Below, one piece after another: positions 1-9,040 of a stretch of DNA of 64,000 nucleotides. Origin of the DNA: Desulfosporosinus sp. Sb-LF. GTDB lineage: Bacteria > Bacillota > Desulfitobacteriia > Desulfitobacteriales > Desulfitobacteriaceae. The position numbers were made by a program, and so were the translations under genes. The DNA is taken from the NCBI RefSeq assembly GCF_004766055.1, contig NZ_SPQR01000001.1, positions 124,001 through 188,000 on the forward strand, read 5' to 3'. The notes under the pieces are model-generated. The model saw only the letters and a list, made by a program, of their open reading frames with translations. It made no database searches and was not told the origin of the DNA. Positions within the stretch are counted from its first letter, which is position 1. Every line of letters starts with the position of its first letter.

Positions 1-12
1 ATTTTGTAGTAC

Positions 13-46
13 AACCTCTAGTTATAAAGCTAGGGGTTACTTTTTT
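13..46 (+). terminator. Intrinsic terminator at the left edge
   Basis: AACCTCTAG at 13-21 pairs with CTAGGGGTT at 30-38, with one mismatch, and six T follow at 41-46. It probably ends a gene lying left of the window. Confidence 0.55.
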
Positions 47-142
47 GATTGTGCAGAGGTGGTAAGGACAAAATAGTCCAGAAGTGTTTTCAAGGAAATC
101 AAGACCATTTGTCTTTGCTGATCCTATTGATCCAAAATAAAG

Positions 143-178
143 CCTTCACAGCGTCTATAAGACATTGTGAAGGTTTTT
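143..178 (+). terminator. Intrinsic terminator
   Basis: CCTTCACA at 143-150 is exactly complementary to TGTGAAGG at 166-173 and is followed by five T. No gene ending here is visible in the window, so it may be a leftover of a decayed unit. Confidence 0.6.
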
Positions 179-323
179 GCTTCCATAAGGTACTTCTTGC
201 TAGTAAGAGCTAAAGGAATCAGTCTTAAGATGTTGAAACTTATATGTCCTTGATCCACTTTGAACTTGCCTTGGTTGATCTTTAAGTAAGGCAATAATAC
301 TGATAATAAGCCATAGAATAAGT

Positions 324-391
324 ATTTTGTATTACAACCATAGCTAGGGGTTGTTTATGCTTGTGCTGAAATAGTTAAGAACAAGAATATA
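324..391 (+). repeat. Imperfect direct repeat of the window start
   Basis: This segment resembles bases 1-72. Both share ATTTTGTA/T-TACAACC, then TAGCTAGGGGTT or AGCTAGGGGTT, then TTGTGC and a related tail. The second copy lost part of the hairpin, so it no longer looks like a good terminator. Around both copies (47-484) I see no gene apart from the hairpin at 143-178. Confidence 0.45.
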
Positions 392-484
392 TCCGAGGTT
401 GCTTCCATCTGCATAATTCTTTACTAAAAGGAGATATAACTATTTTCGTAATTTGCGAAATGCAGAAATAAAAGTAATAAGTGT

Positions 485-513
485 TTGACATATAAAAATA
501 AAAGTGGTATAAT
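485..513 (+). promoter_or_regulatory. Consensus sigma-A promoter P1
   Basis: TTGACA at 485-490 and TATAAT at 508-513 are separated by exactly 17 bases. Both hexamers match the vegetative consensus perfectly. It is the first of two tandem promoters upstream of the primase-helicase gene. Confidence 0.8.
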
Positions 514-526
514 CTTAAGTTACCTA

Positions 527-555
527 TTGACATTGGCCTAACATTGTGATATAAT
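527..555 (+). promoter_or_regulatory. Consensus sigma-A promoter P2
   Basis: TTGACA at 527-532 and TATAAT at 550-555 are again separated by 17 bases. This second perfect promoter lies 42 bases, about four helical turns, downstream of P1. Transcription would start near 562 and meet the terminator at 634-659 after about 100 bases. Confidence 0.8.
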
Positions 556-633
556 ACACAAAAGGGTAAATCGAAAGGGGTTGCATTAAAAATAATAAAT
601 TAACTGGGAAAACTCAAAGTCGGAAGTAATGAA

Positions 634-659
634 AGAGTACCAGTGGTGACTCTTTTTTT
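634..659 (+). terminator. Terminator or attenuator after a leader of about 100 nt
   Basis: AGAGTACCA at 634-642 pairs with TGGT and ACTCT at 644-653, with one bulged G, and seven T follow. Lying between two perfect promoters and the downstream genes, it either ends a small RNA of about 100 nt or attenuates readthrough. Confidence 0.55.
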
Positions 660-693
660 ATTTATCTGATACTATTTAAAGGAGGTGAACCAA

Positions 694-919
694 ATGGAAA
701 TTTAAAAAGATAACCACAAAAATTGAAAAAATGGTTAAAGAAAATGTTAATGAAGGGTGGAAAGTATTATAAGTAATCTCAACTATTAATGAGGATATCT
801 TTACAATTATAGAGAACGAACTAAATGAAAGTATTCCTTGCAATGAGGAACGGGCTAGTACGTTTTTTGGATCTTGATCTAAGTTAGAGTATTTCACACT
901 TTATTCACGATTAGTTTAA
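694..919 (+). pseudogene. Decayed small ORF behind a strong ribosome-binding site
   Basis: An AAGGAGGTGA ribosome-binding site precedes ATG at 694, but the frame stops after three codons (Met-Glu-Ile). With one base removed, a coding-like frame runs from 701 to TAA at 917-919, interrupted by in-frame stops, one just before GTA ATC near 770 and one at 875. The deduced peptide is lysine- and glutamate-rich and I do not recognise it. The signals suggest a former early gene of the mobile element that has been inactivated. Alternatively the three-codon ORF could be a regulatory leader peptide. Confidence 0.4.
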
Positions 920-979
920 AAAAATTTTAATAGAGGTATGGAACGGAAACCGTGAAGGGATAAAAAAGCAACCCCCTTG

Positions 980-1001
980 CCTCCTAATCAATTTTAGGAG
1001 G
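980..1001 (+). promoter_or_regulatory. Hairpin burying the primase-helicase ribosome-binding site
   Basis: CCTCCTAA at 980-987 is exactly complementary to TTAGGAGG at 994-1001, with a six-base loop. The 3' arm is the Shine-Dalgarno sequence of the ATG at 1007, so the stem would hold the ribosome-binding site closed unless something opens it. Confidence 0.5.
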
Positions 1002-1006
1002 GTAAT

Positions 1007-3622
1007 ATGTCAATATTAAGATTAGTAATTCCTATGGAATCTAAATGTCATCGTAGGAAACCCAGTAATAACGAAATCCCTGAAATAAGTAACTCGCTCA
1101 CTTGTGAGACTGTTGAAGGGACTGTAAAAGGCTTAGCACTTTTAATGGTGCAACCTTATGGATACAGTTGGACTCCTGTTACGTTTAAAGGTAATACAAG
1201 AAATAATAAAGGATTTCTTAAACAACAATTATTTGCTCTAGACTTTGATAATGGGATTACCCTTAAGGAAACAATTGAACGATGTAAACAAAATAATATT
1301 AATCCTGCGTTTGCATATACTACTTTTTCGTCTATAAAAAATAATAAATTTCGAGTGGTCTTTGTGCTAGAACATGAAGTTACGGATGTACGAGTTAGAA
1401 ATCTAATACAGTTAGCCTTGATGAAAATATTTCCTGAATGTGATAACGCGTGTAAAGACCCTAGTCGTTTGTTTTTTGGTGGTAAAGAACTAATATATTG
1501 TGACTATGATGCTACCATTAGCATTCCAGAACTAATTGACAATATGGTTATCTATATTAATTCTCAGGATAAAAACAATAATTCTTCAAGGACAATAACA
1601 AATTTTTGCAAGAGCGTGGGAGTAAATATGGTCAACGGTCTTCCAGATATTAAATATCTAGAAGACGATGATGTTTATTCGGATAATGACGTAATTAACG
1701 CAAGTCCTATAATTTACTATAGGACATGCGGTAATAACGTCAAAAAGGTATATCACATAATCTTCAGTAAAGAGACAATTACCTCGCCCGAAAAGAAGAA
1801 TTTTAATGTAACAAACATTAGAGTTCCACGGACGAAGGTTACTAGAAATTATAATTGGAATGAACTAGAAGATAATTGCAAGTTGTTTAAGGAATACATG
1901 GATGGGAGTTATTGGGCTTATCATCCAGAATTATTCGGTATGGCAACAAATCTATTAGCGATTGAGTGTGGCAGAGAAAAACTTAGTGAAGGATTAGCTA
2001 AAAATAAGGAATATGATATTAATAAATGGAACGCTACCTTCACCTATATAAATAAAAGAAATTACGCTCCCCAACGATGTGCCAATTTCTGCCCTTTTAA
2101 AGATGAATGCGAACATGGAATTAACATGGTTTTGCAGGGGAAAATCCCAAGAGGGCAAATAAATGTCTATGAACAAGCAGATTTAATATCTCTTAAAGAT
2201 GCCGAAACAAAGTTGTTTGAGATTTATAAAGAGATTCAAGACAAGGGGGAAGTAGGCAAAATATATTGCCTTAAAGCTTCAACGGGTATCGGCAAAACAG
2301 AGTTGTATTTGGATGCAAAAGACACAACTATTGCCCAGCCAACACACAAACTCAAAGCTGAGGTTAGTAAACGGTGTTTAGAAGTTGGAAATGATGTTGC
2401 CGTTACACCAGAATTGCCAAAAACAATCCCAGCTAGGGACAAGAAGATAATCGACCATTATTATAGTATTGGTGCATATACTGAAGCTACCCTCTATATT
2501 ACTAAATTAGCAGAAAAGTATCCCGAACTCGGGCAGTACTTAATAGAAATGGAGGAAGCATTAAAAGCTGTCGGGACATTGCTTACAACCCATCAGAAAT
2601 TAATGTTCCTTCCTCCAGTTAGTTATAACGAAACTGTTATTATAGACGAGGATATTTTTCGCACTATATTTCCTATTAACTCCGTGGACATGGCAGATTT
2701 AAAATCACTGGAAAAAGAAATATTCTTAGAAGATGACACACAGGAGATAATTGATAATTTATTGAAATTAGTTGGTCAAGGAAAAACAAATATTGTCTAT
2801 GAAATGCCAAACAACCTGCTTAAAGGAAATACTAAGGTTTATAAATCAGTAATCACCAATTCTAAAATAAACACTAATATACTTGGCTTTTTTGGCTGTA
2901 CTCATTTTATTAAATATTTTACAGATGATAAAAAGGAAATAATAAAATTTGTTAGTAAACGGGAATTGCCTCTTAATAAAAAGATAATCATTATGAGTGC
3001 CACAATGAATGAGCAAATATGCAAATTAGCGTTTGGTGATCGAATGGTCTGGTACGATATTGGCGAAATTGAATTAAAGGGTAAGATTATTCAATATCCT
3101 CAAAAGAGTTTTAGTCGTACGCAAGTTAAAAGCAATGAGAAGTTATTGGATATGGCACGAGGGATTATCGGAGATATGTCGATTATCACTTACAAATCTT
3201 TAAAAGAAGAGCTTAGCCCTGTCGCTACCTATGGGTCAACGGAAGGTTTAGACGCGTTTAGTGGACGAGATATTGCTGTTGTGGGAACTCCGAATGTAAA
3301 CCCAATTGCGTATCTACTATATGCTCATGTGCTAGGACTCAAAACAGACTCGAATGATTGGGAAATGACCTACACTAAGATTGAGCGTAATGGTTTCGAA
3401 TATTACTTTTACACTTATGATGAGCCACTGCTTAGAGTGATTCAAATGTACCTGATAGAATCAGATTTACTTCAAGCGATTGGCAGAGCTAGGATTTTGA
3501 GAAATGATTGCACTGTCATTGTATTAAGTAATTTGCCAGTTCCTCAAGCTGAGTTTAAATATTTGACCAAAGAGGAATGGGAGATGGCATATTTAAAGGG
3601 AAAGAATCACTCGCAAAAATAA
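1007..3622 (+). CDS. Primase-helicase-type replication protein
   Basis: This 871-residue protein combines an N-terminal part resembling archaeo-eukaryotic-type primases with a C-terminal superfamily 2-like helicase. Visible primase-like elements are LDFD near residue 79 (metal-binding DxD), KFRVVF near 113 and DPSRLFFGG near 152. A cysteine cluster (CANFCPFKDEC, about 357-367) sits between the halves. The helicase half shows ASTGIGKTE (Walker A, about 423), VIIDED (Walker B, about 545), MSATM (about 663) and QAIGRAR (motif VI, about 822). Such proteins serve phage, plasmid and integrative-element replication, so it probably initiates or primes copying of the surrounding mobile element. The frame is intact, unlike its neighbours. 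Assignment to a named family needs a profile search. Confidence 0.75.
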   Translation: MSILRLVIPMESKCHRRKPSNNEIPEISNSLTCETVEGTVKGLALLMVQPYGYSWTPVTFKGNTRNNKGFLKQQLFALDFDNGITLKETIERCKQNNINPAFAYTTFSSIKNNKFRVVFVLEHEVTDVRVRNLIQLALMKIFPECDNACKDPSRLFFGGKELIYCDYDATISIPELIDNMVIYINSQDKNNNSSRTITNFCKSVGVNMVNGLPDIKYLEDDDVYSDNDVINASPIIYYRTCGNNVKKVYHIIFSKETITSPEKKNFNVTNIRVPRTKVTRNYNWNELEDNCKLFKEYMDGSYWAYHPELFGMATNLLAIECGREKLSEGLAKNKEYDINKWNATFTYINKRNYAPQRCANFCPFKDECEHGINMVLQGKIPRGQINVYEQADLISLKDAETKLFEIYKEIQDKGEVGKIYCLKASTGIGKTELYLDAKDTTIAQPTHKLKAEVSKRCLEVGNDVAVTPELPKTIPARDKKIIDHYYSIGAYTEATLYITKLAEKYPELGQYLIEMEEALKAVGTLLTTHQKLMFLPPVSYNETVIIDEDIFRTIFPINSVDMADLKSLEKEIFLEDDTQEIIDNLLKLVGQGKTNIVYEMPNNLLKGNTKVYKSVITNSKINTNILGFFGCTHFIKYFTDDKKEIIKFVSKRELPLNKKIIIMSATMNEQICKLAFGDRMVWYDIGEIELKGKIIQYPQKSFSRTQVKSNEKLLDMARGIIGDMSIITYKSLKEELSPVATYGSTEGLDAFSGRDIAVVGTPNVNPIAYLLYAHVLGLKTDSNDWEMTYTKIERNGFEYYFYTYDEPLLRVIQMYLIESDLLQAIGRARILRNDCTVIVLSNLPVPQAEFKYLTKEEWEMAYLKGKNHSQK

Positions 3623-3924
3623 GAAAGGTTGTTGATAACGTGGATTTTAAAAGATATTTTGATTACACTACGGATATCAGATGTTCTATAGAAGGATGCG
3701 AAAGCACGGCAGATTTTGAGGTTATACTCTATGACCATTACCTAAAAGTCAATAAAATATTCGCTGAGCAGGATTTAACCTGTCCCTTTATGTGCAAAAA
3801 ACACATGGACGAAAATGAGGTGAATGCCAAAGGGGATCGAGTTCCTAGAGGAAGAATTAACTACCCTTTTAGCAACCAACATTCTGCTCAAGGTTATACA
3901 AAATATTCGCCCCTAGTACAATAA
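3577..3924 (+). CDS. Small zinc-finger-like protein, unknown function
   Basis: This 115-residue frame starts inside the end of the primase-helicase gene (46-base overlap, +1 frame), which suggests translational coupling. It contains CSIEGC near residue 36 and CPFMCKKH near 69, a C-x4-C plus C-x3-C-x2-H pattern typical of a small zinc-binding fold. The C-terminal tail (GRINYPF, QGYTKYSPL) resembles tails of small phage and plasmid proteins. I do not recognise a specific family. Its position suggests an accessory replication or DNA-binding role. The start is uncertain, because the ATG at 3577 has only GAGG just upstream. Confidence 0.6.
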   Translation: MGDGIFKGKESLAKIRKVVDNVDFKRYFDYTTDIRCSIEGCESTADFEVILYDHYLKVNKIFAEQDLTCPFMCKKHMDENEVNAKGDRVPRGRINYPFSNQHSAQGYTKYSPLVQ

Positions 3925-3990
3925 TCACAAAATGGCAACTGAAGTCACCGTATCATACTCGAAGAAAATGAAGAGTTAAATATTTGTAAA

Positions 3991-4021
3991 TAAGACACCT
4001 GTAAAAGGGTGTCTTATTTTT
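3991..4021 (+). terminator. Intrinsic terminator of the replication module
   Basis: TAAGACACC at 3991-3999 is exactly complementary to GGTGTCTTA at 4008-4016 and a T run follows. It closes the primase-helicase and zinc-protein unit. Confidence 0.8.
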
Positions 4022-4094
4022 GGCGAAGCATTAGAAATCGTTTGATCTAGGGGTAAGTGTCAATGCAGAATTCAATCCGCTGATATAAGGCTAC

Positions 4095-4150
4095 TGACGT
4101 AAACACCGCAAGTCATATATATAATTATAGGTGTTGCGGTAATTACGTCA
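4095..4150 (+). repeat. Island hairpin repeat, copy A
   Basis: TGACGTAA at 4095 pairs with TTACGTCA ending at 4150, and ACCGCAA pairs with TTGCGGT. The two stems are separated by a symmetrical two-base internal loop (AC/AA), and the apical loop of about 22 bases is AT-rich. The same element recurs at 9893 and 14408 in the same orientation. This copy is the best preserved. It lies just after the terminator of the replication module. Confidence 0.85.
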
Positions 4151-4847
4151 GAGTTATTAATTAATCGAAGAAAAAAGTCTTTAGTTGGGTTTCGCTTGAA
4201 GGTAACTAACTTTCCCTCAAAAATACTAAGAACACTCCAACTACCACAGACTTTATTTATATCTATGTAGTGATATCTAATTACGAGGAAATGGTATAAA
4301 TTTGAAGAATAATAGAGTATTTTGGAGATAATTAGAATTTAATTCTGTTCAATGCCTGTAATTGAGCATAGGTTATTTGTTAGAAGAATGCTTGTACGGC
4401 AACTAAAAGCTAAATAAATAAAATTATACATATGTGAAGTATTTAACGTAAGTCTATACCCCTTGTTGCCCCTTAAAGGGTATCAGTTTATTAGATAATA
4501 ATTATTTACCGTAACTTATAACATTAACTTTAACTTGTAAATGAACTCTGAGCAGGTTCAATTTCCCCAGAGTTCTTAAATATGTTTAAATAATGTTGTG
4601 TTTGATTCGTAAAACTATTCAATTGGTCATCTTCATCAGTTGGGACTCTACAATAAGCCACACACTTCAATATACCCACCTTAAAGCGTTGAAAACCAAT
4701 CGAAAAGAGACTCGAATTGCAGTTTATATTGACATATTATTGAGGTATATATAGTATTTAGATTATTAGGTTAAATGTTACTATTAATAAATATTTAGCC
4801 ATACTAGAGTTTTTGCTTCATCGAGCGAAATATAGGAGGAGCGTATA
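4151..4847. other. Gene-free stretch with two further inverted repeats
   Basis: No convincing gene is visible here. AAAGTCT plus TAGTTGG at 4174-4188 pairs with CCAACTA plus AGACTTT at 4237-4254. GAACTCTG at 4543-4550 pairs exactly with CAGAGTTC at 4568-4575. The motif TTGAAAACC(A/G)AT near 4683 also occurs near 6515 and 11709. The remaining bases are AT-rich and show no open frame. Confidence 0.5.
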
Positions 4848-5951
4848 TTGATTAATAAGAACCAAAGTCCTGATCAAAATGCTAAAGAAGCGGTTCTGAA
4901 TCATTGCCGTACTTTGGAAATTAACCCATGGTTTATCGCTAAAATAAACAATCCGCCAGACTTACACTTCCTTTATGCTTCTTTTTATTTAGAGGGGATT
5001 AATATTTATCAATTCAGCAGTGGTCAGGTGACCCTTTCCCAATCCTATGATTGGGAAGACTTCACCGAAGCGACTGCAGATTTCTTCGCTCTAAATACAA
5101 AGTTAGTTCTCGATGGTGAACACAATCGTACCACTATATTAATGATGGACTCAGGAAAAAAATTGTTGCCCCATTTGCAATCATATACAAGTATTAACGT
5201 AACCGTCATTGATAGACCATGGTGGCGGAAGATTATAGGGTTTAGGTCTAATACTAAGTGGAAGATGGTTATTGCGACTGCGATATACCTTGTACTTGCT
5301 AGTAAAGTTGTTGGTGCCTATAATACTAGTAATGTGCTGACATCAAGTGCTACAAATACATCTTCTTACACCCAAAGCACACCTGTTACAGCACCTGCTA
5401 CAGTAGATACAGAATACACATTAGTAAAAAAAGAATACCTCTCTAAAGGAACAAAACTATTCATCGAAGATCTTGATACTCCCAAACTTGTTTTAGCAGG
5501 TAGTGTTTTAGGGGTAAATCCGAATTATGTAGACACAAATGGTAATAAATATTTTGGAATATCATTTGAAGAATCGGACACAAAGAATAAATACTGGAAA
5601 GATGTCAATCAAATGATTAAAGCTAATATGTGGTATGTTAAGACATCTGAAATTAAGCAAGGTGAAGCTCAACAGTCTATCGAGAAAGAAACTCCTAAAG
5701 GTTACGAATGGAAACTAGCAAGAGGTTACCTATCCATAGGTGTTAAACTTTACTATGGCTCAGGTGAAAATAAAATGTATGTGGGACAGATACTTGACAT
5801 GGAAGAGAAACACTACGACCCTAATATCGGAAAAACTTTCCGAGCTGTTAAACTTAAAATGTATGGTGGTTCTGTAGAATGGAAGGACAGAACTGCTATT
5901 CTTACTGGGGATTGGTACATAAGGAGTGACGACACCGCTTTACCTAAATAA
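4848..5951 (+). CDS. Single-pass membrane protein with duplicated C-terminal domain
   Basis: This 367-residue protein starts at TTG 4848 behind a good TAGGAGGA site. Residues 1-135 form a soluble N-terminal part of unknown fold. A membrane segment follows at about 137-158, then a Thr/Ser/Pro-rich linker and two related blocks at about 190-275 and 285-365. The blocks share the order (E/G)YLS-G-KL, a V/G-rich strand, a hydrophobic strand and W-(D/R)...-WY(V/I)(K/R), which points to an internal duplication of a beta-rich module. There is no signal peptide at the N terminus, so residues 1-135 are probably cytoplasmic and the repeats external. I do not recognise the family. The gene stands alone between hairpins. 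Confidence 0.65.
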   Translation: MINKNQSPDQNAKEAVLNHCRTLEINPWFIAKINNPPDLHFLYASFYLEGINIYQFSSGQVTLSQSYDWEDFTEATADFFALNTKLVLDGEHNRTTILMMDSGKKLLPHLQSYTSINVTVIDRPWWRKIIGFRSNTKWKMVIATAIYLVLASKVVGAYNTSNVLTSSATNTSSYTQSTPVTAPATVDTEYTLVKKEYLSKGTKLFIEDLDTPKLVLAGSVLGVNPNYVDTNGNKYFGISFEESDTKNKYWKDVNQMIKANMWYVKTSEIKQGEAQQSIEKETPKGYEWKLARGYLSIGVKLYYGSGENKMYVGQILDMEEKHYDPNIGKTFRAVKLKMYGGSVEWKDRTAILTGDWYIRSDDTALPK

Positions 5952-5988
5952 TAGTATAGCCTTGTTCCTCTCAAAATACCCGATACCT

Positions 5989-6020
5989 AATGCCTGTACC
6001 ACTTGGTGCAGGTATTATTT
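5989..6020 (+). terminator. Intrinsic terminator
   Basis: AATGCCTGTACC at 5989-6000 pairs with GGTGCAGGTATT at 6005-6016, allowing G-U pairs, followed by ATTTT. It ends the membrane-protein gene at 4848-5951. Confidence 0.65.
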
Positions 6021-6196
6021 TGCGGTTAGAAGGTGGTATTGTCTTAAATACTGATGGTTTTAGTATATAAGACAATACAATAAGACCAAAGTTAATTCCA
6101 ATTCTTTAACCCAAGATTTAGGTTTGCATTTGTATGCTACATACAATATAAGTAGAGTTGATCTTGTTGATACAAATTAAACAATGACCCTTTGGT

Positions 6197-6233
6197 GTCC
6201 TAACAACCAGTTATGATTGCTAGTTGTTAGGAC
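6197..6233. repeat. Perfect 11-bp inverted repeat
   Basis: GTCCTAACAAC at 6197-6207 is exactly complementary to GTTGTTAGGAC at 6223-6233, with a 15-base loop. There is no T run, so it is not a standard terminator. It could be a mobile-element end or a protein-binding site. Confidence 0.5.
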
Positions 6234-7113
6234 GCTAAGTCATATTTACCATACGAGATTCGCAATTATTATAATAATCTGAGGTGCGAAGTATATGGAT
6301 ATAATTAAATTCTTTCCAAACCTTAAATCTGAAGATAGAGACAGAGAATATAGAAGGTACTCAGAAGCTCCATAGCTTATTGCTAAAACGTTGTGAAATA
6401 ATCCGCAATGTTTAAAATACAAAAAAGAGCCAGTAGTTGGTATGCTTTTTTCAAAGCGTTATCTCCTTTGCCCCAAAGAGGTCGTTAATCCCTACATGAT
6501 GTAATATTCCCATTGAAAACCAATAGAAGGAAATTCGATACCAAATTACTTTGTTAGTCATAATGCACTTCATTACTTTAAGCTAGTCGTAGTTGGCTTG
6601 CTCTGCATGTATCTAATACATGTGGCAAAAAGAAATTTAAAGAACCAGTTGAGCGTGATAAGGGTGCTTCGGGCAACAAATTTAGCATTTAGTATTCTTT
6701 GCATTTATAACGTGGTTGCGTATTTTATCATGATCATGCATGACGGTTGTAGGATCTCTTCCACCAAAATAGTGCTTATCCTAGTCGGAAGGAAGGAACA
6801 ACCAATATACAGCAATTAAATTAACGGTGGTTGGGGTTAGTTTATTGATATTATGAAGAATGAGTAAAGGTAGGGTTAGCCCCTACCTCTTTGATTTATA
6901 AAGAATTTACTTTTTCAATCATTTTAGCCTAATGTGACACAAGTGTATTATGTCACATTGGCTTTAAGGGCTGTATCCCTTGCAGGAGTAGGGAGTAGGG
7001 TTTGTTTTAGTTCTGTGACTAATGGACTGAGTATTCTAATTGAGAATAGTGGTTCATTTTCCACCACTGAAGGACATCTAAACGAGTAAATGTCTATAAT
7101 AAAGGAATATTTT
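6234..7113. other. Gene-poor stretch with decayed coding sequence
   Basis: A GAGGTG site precedes ATG at 6295, and 26 codons follow before a stop. The same frame continues past several stops to 6819, which suggests an old decayed gene. A strong hairpin lies at 6926-6963 (AGCC-T-AATGTGACA pairing with TGTCACATT-GGCT). The segment around 6475-6560 resembles part of the degenerate repeat family seen at 7601, 11633 and 12253. I see no intact gene. Confidence 0.4.
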
Positions 7114-7501
<388 letters not shown>

Positions 7502-7510
7502 ACCTGATAA

Positions 7511-7562
7511 AGCACCCACAATAGAGAGTAACTTAAAGATACTACTTTCTAATGTGGGTGCT
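7511..7562 (+). terminator. Inverted repeat after the recombinase remnant
   Basis: AGCACCCACA at 7511-7520 is exactly complementary to TGTGGGTGCT at 7553-7562. The following sequence (ATAATC) is weak for an intrinsic terminator, so this may be a terminator lacking a good T run or a recombination site. Confidence 0.45.
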
Positions 7563-7600
7563 ATAATCTACTCCTGTTCAAGTGTTATAAAAATTTGTAT

Positions 7601-7700
7601 GGGTGGGGGTATCGGACAAATGTTGTAAAAATAAGAATCAAAGGATGGAGGGGCAACTGTACAATTACCATAGCAATCAGTTTGATATAATGAAGCAAAT
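7601..7700. repeat. Degenerate dispersed repeat, copy 1
   Basis: GGGTGGGGGTATCGGACAAA begins a segment of about 100 bases that aligns by eye with 12253-12352 and, partly, with 11633-11710. A second conserved block, CAACTGTACAATTACCATAG, lies about 45 bases later. Short open frames run through it but none is conserved in all copies. Confidence 0.5.
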
Positions 7701-7831
7701 CTAAATGTATAATCGCTTGAAGGAATTGGTAGGTTTTTGTAGAAATATAATGAAATTGGAACTGAGAGGTCGTGTCCATTGCACTTTATTAGAGGTCATC
7801 TTAATATTGCACATTGGATGGAGGTATGAAA

Positions 7832-9040
7832 ATGACTAAAAATAATGAAGATTTCTTTGATGAGAAAAAACCTTGGTCGGTTATTAAAGACGAACTTCTT
7901 GGATGCTATTTAAAACCATACTTTTCAAAAATACTAGCAACACAAAGACCAGTTTTTTATGTGGATGCCTTTGCGGGTAAGGGAATATTTCTCGATGGAA
8001 ATCCTGGATCACCCCTTATTGCACTAGAAATTATTTCAAAAGTGCTATCAATAACAAATTTTAGAAAACCAATTATAAAATCATGCCTTATTGAATTAAA
8101 TCATGCTAGTGATCTTCAGGAAAATGTCAACAAATACAAGGATGTCACCGTAATCGTTGGTAAATACGAGGAAAATATTGAACAGCAATTACAAGGGAAA
8201 CAATCACAAAATGTTTTTTTATATATTGATCCTTATGGGGTAAAATCATTACACTTCTCGATTTTCAAAAAGCTACCAGTTAAAAGCCTTCATAGTATTG
8301 AAATGCTAATTAATTTTAATTCATTTGGTTTTATTAGAGAAGCATGTAGTGCTATGAACGTTAAGTTTGATATTGGGGATTTGGAAGATATTGTTGAGAT
8401 TGATAATGTTATAAATAGTAGTAATAAGCCTATTGACGATCTGAGTGAGGTAGCGGGTGGAGATTATTGGAAAGAAATAATTGAAGGATACAAAAAAGGT
8501 ATCTACGATGGATATGAGGCTGAAAAACGATTCTCAGATAAATATTGCGAAAAACTTAGAGAGCAGTTTAATTATGTACTTAATATGCCAATAAGGTTGA
8601 AAATGGGGCAAAGACCCAAATATCGCATGATTCACGCTACAAACCATGCACAGGGTTGTGTATTAATGAATGATAATATGTACAAACGGTGGGAGGCGTT
8701 ACAGAATTTACAGAATCAAGGTCAGATCAGTATGTTGTTGCTTGAAGATGTAGAAAATCAATCCATAAACAAGACAGAAATGCAAAAAGAAATACTTGAA
8801 TTAATGAAGTCACACAGAGAATATGTTGATCTTAATACCTTTCATGCGGAGTTCGTCAGCAAATATGGTGTTAGATTCTCTACTAGCGATATCTGCACAG
8901 AATTAGAAAAGTTATATAACGCTAACAAGTTAGAAGTAAAAAGACATCCAGAACTCACTAGTAAAGGAAAACCATCAAAGTTTTGGACAACAAGTAAAGA
9001 TAAAACGGTGAAATTAAGGTGTAATAATGAAAAAAGTTAA
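7832..9040 (+). CDS. tcmP: Three-Cys-motif partner protein TcmP
   Basis: This protein of about 402 residues matches my recollection of the three-Cys-motif partner family. It opens with FFDEKKPWSVIKDELL, then YVDAFAGKG (about residues 43-51), which looks like the glycine-rich motif of a methyltransferase-like fold, and LYIDPYGV (about 130), a DPxY-like motif. The last 100 residues look like a winged helix. The start was placed at ATG 7832 because GGAGG at 7820-7824 lies seven bases upstream. An in-frame TTG at 7814 has no such site. The stop overlaps the next gene by 14 bases, so the two are probably translated together. The biochemical role of TcmP is not established. Confidence 0.8.
   Translation: MTKNNEDFFDEKKPWSVIKDELLGCYLKPYFSKILATQRPVFYVDAFAGKGIFLDGNPGSPLIALEIISKVLSITNFRKPIIKSCLIELNHASDLQENVNKYKDVTVIVGKYEENIEQQLQGKQSQNVFLYIDPYGVKSLHFSIFKKLPVKSLHSIEMLINFNSFGFIREACSAMNVKFDIGDLEDIVEIDNVINSSNKPIDDLSEVAGGDYWKEIIEGYKKGIYDGYEAEKRFSDKYCEKLREQFNYVLNMPIRLKMGQRPKYRMIHATNHAQGCVLMNDNMYKRWEALQNLQNQGQISMLLLEDVENQSINKTEMQKEILELMKSHREYVDLNTFHAEFVSKYGVRFSTSDICTELEKLYNANKLEVKRHPELTSKGKPSKFWTTSKDKTVKLRCNNEKS

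Noticed and set aside
676-897. 73-residue minus-strand gene
   Set aside because: It is a mirror of the decayed plus-strand frame, which has the ribosome-binding site and promoters.
6598-6819. 73-residue plus-strand gene
   Set aside because: There is no ribosome-binding site, the composition looks random, and the same frame has several stops upstream, so it is described as part of a decayed stretch.
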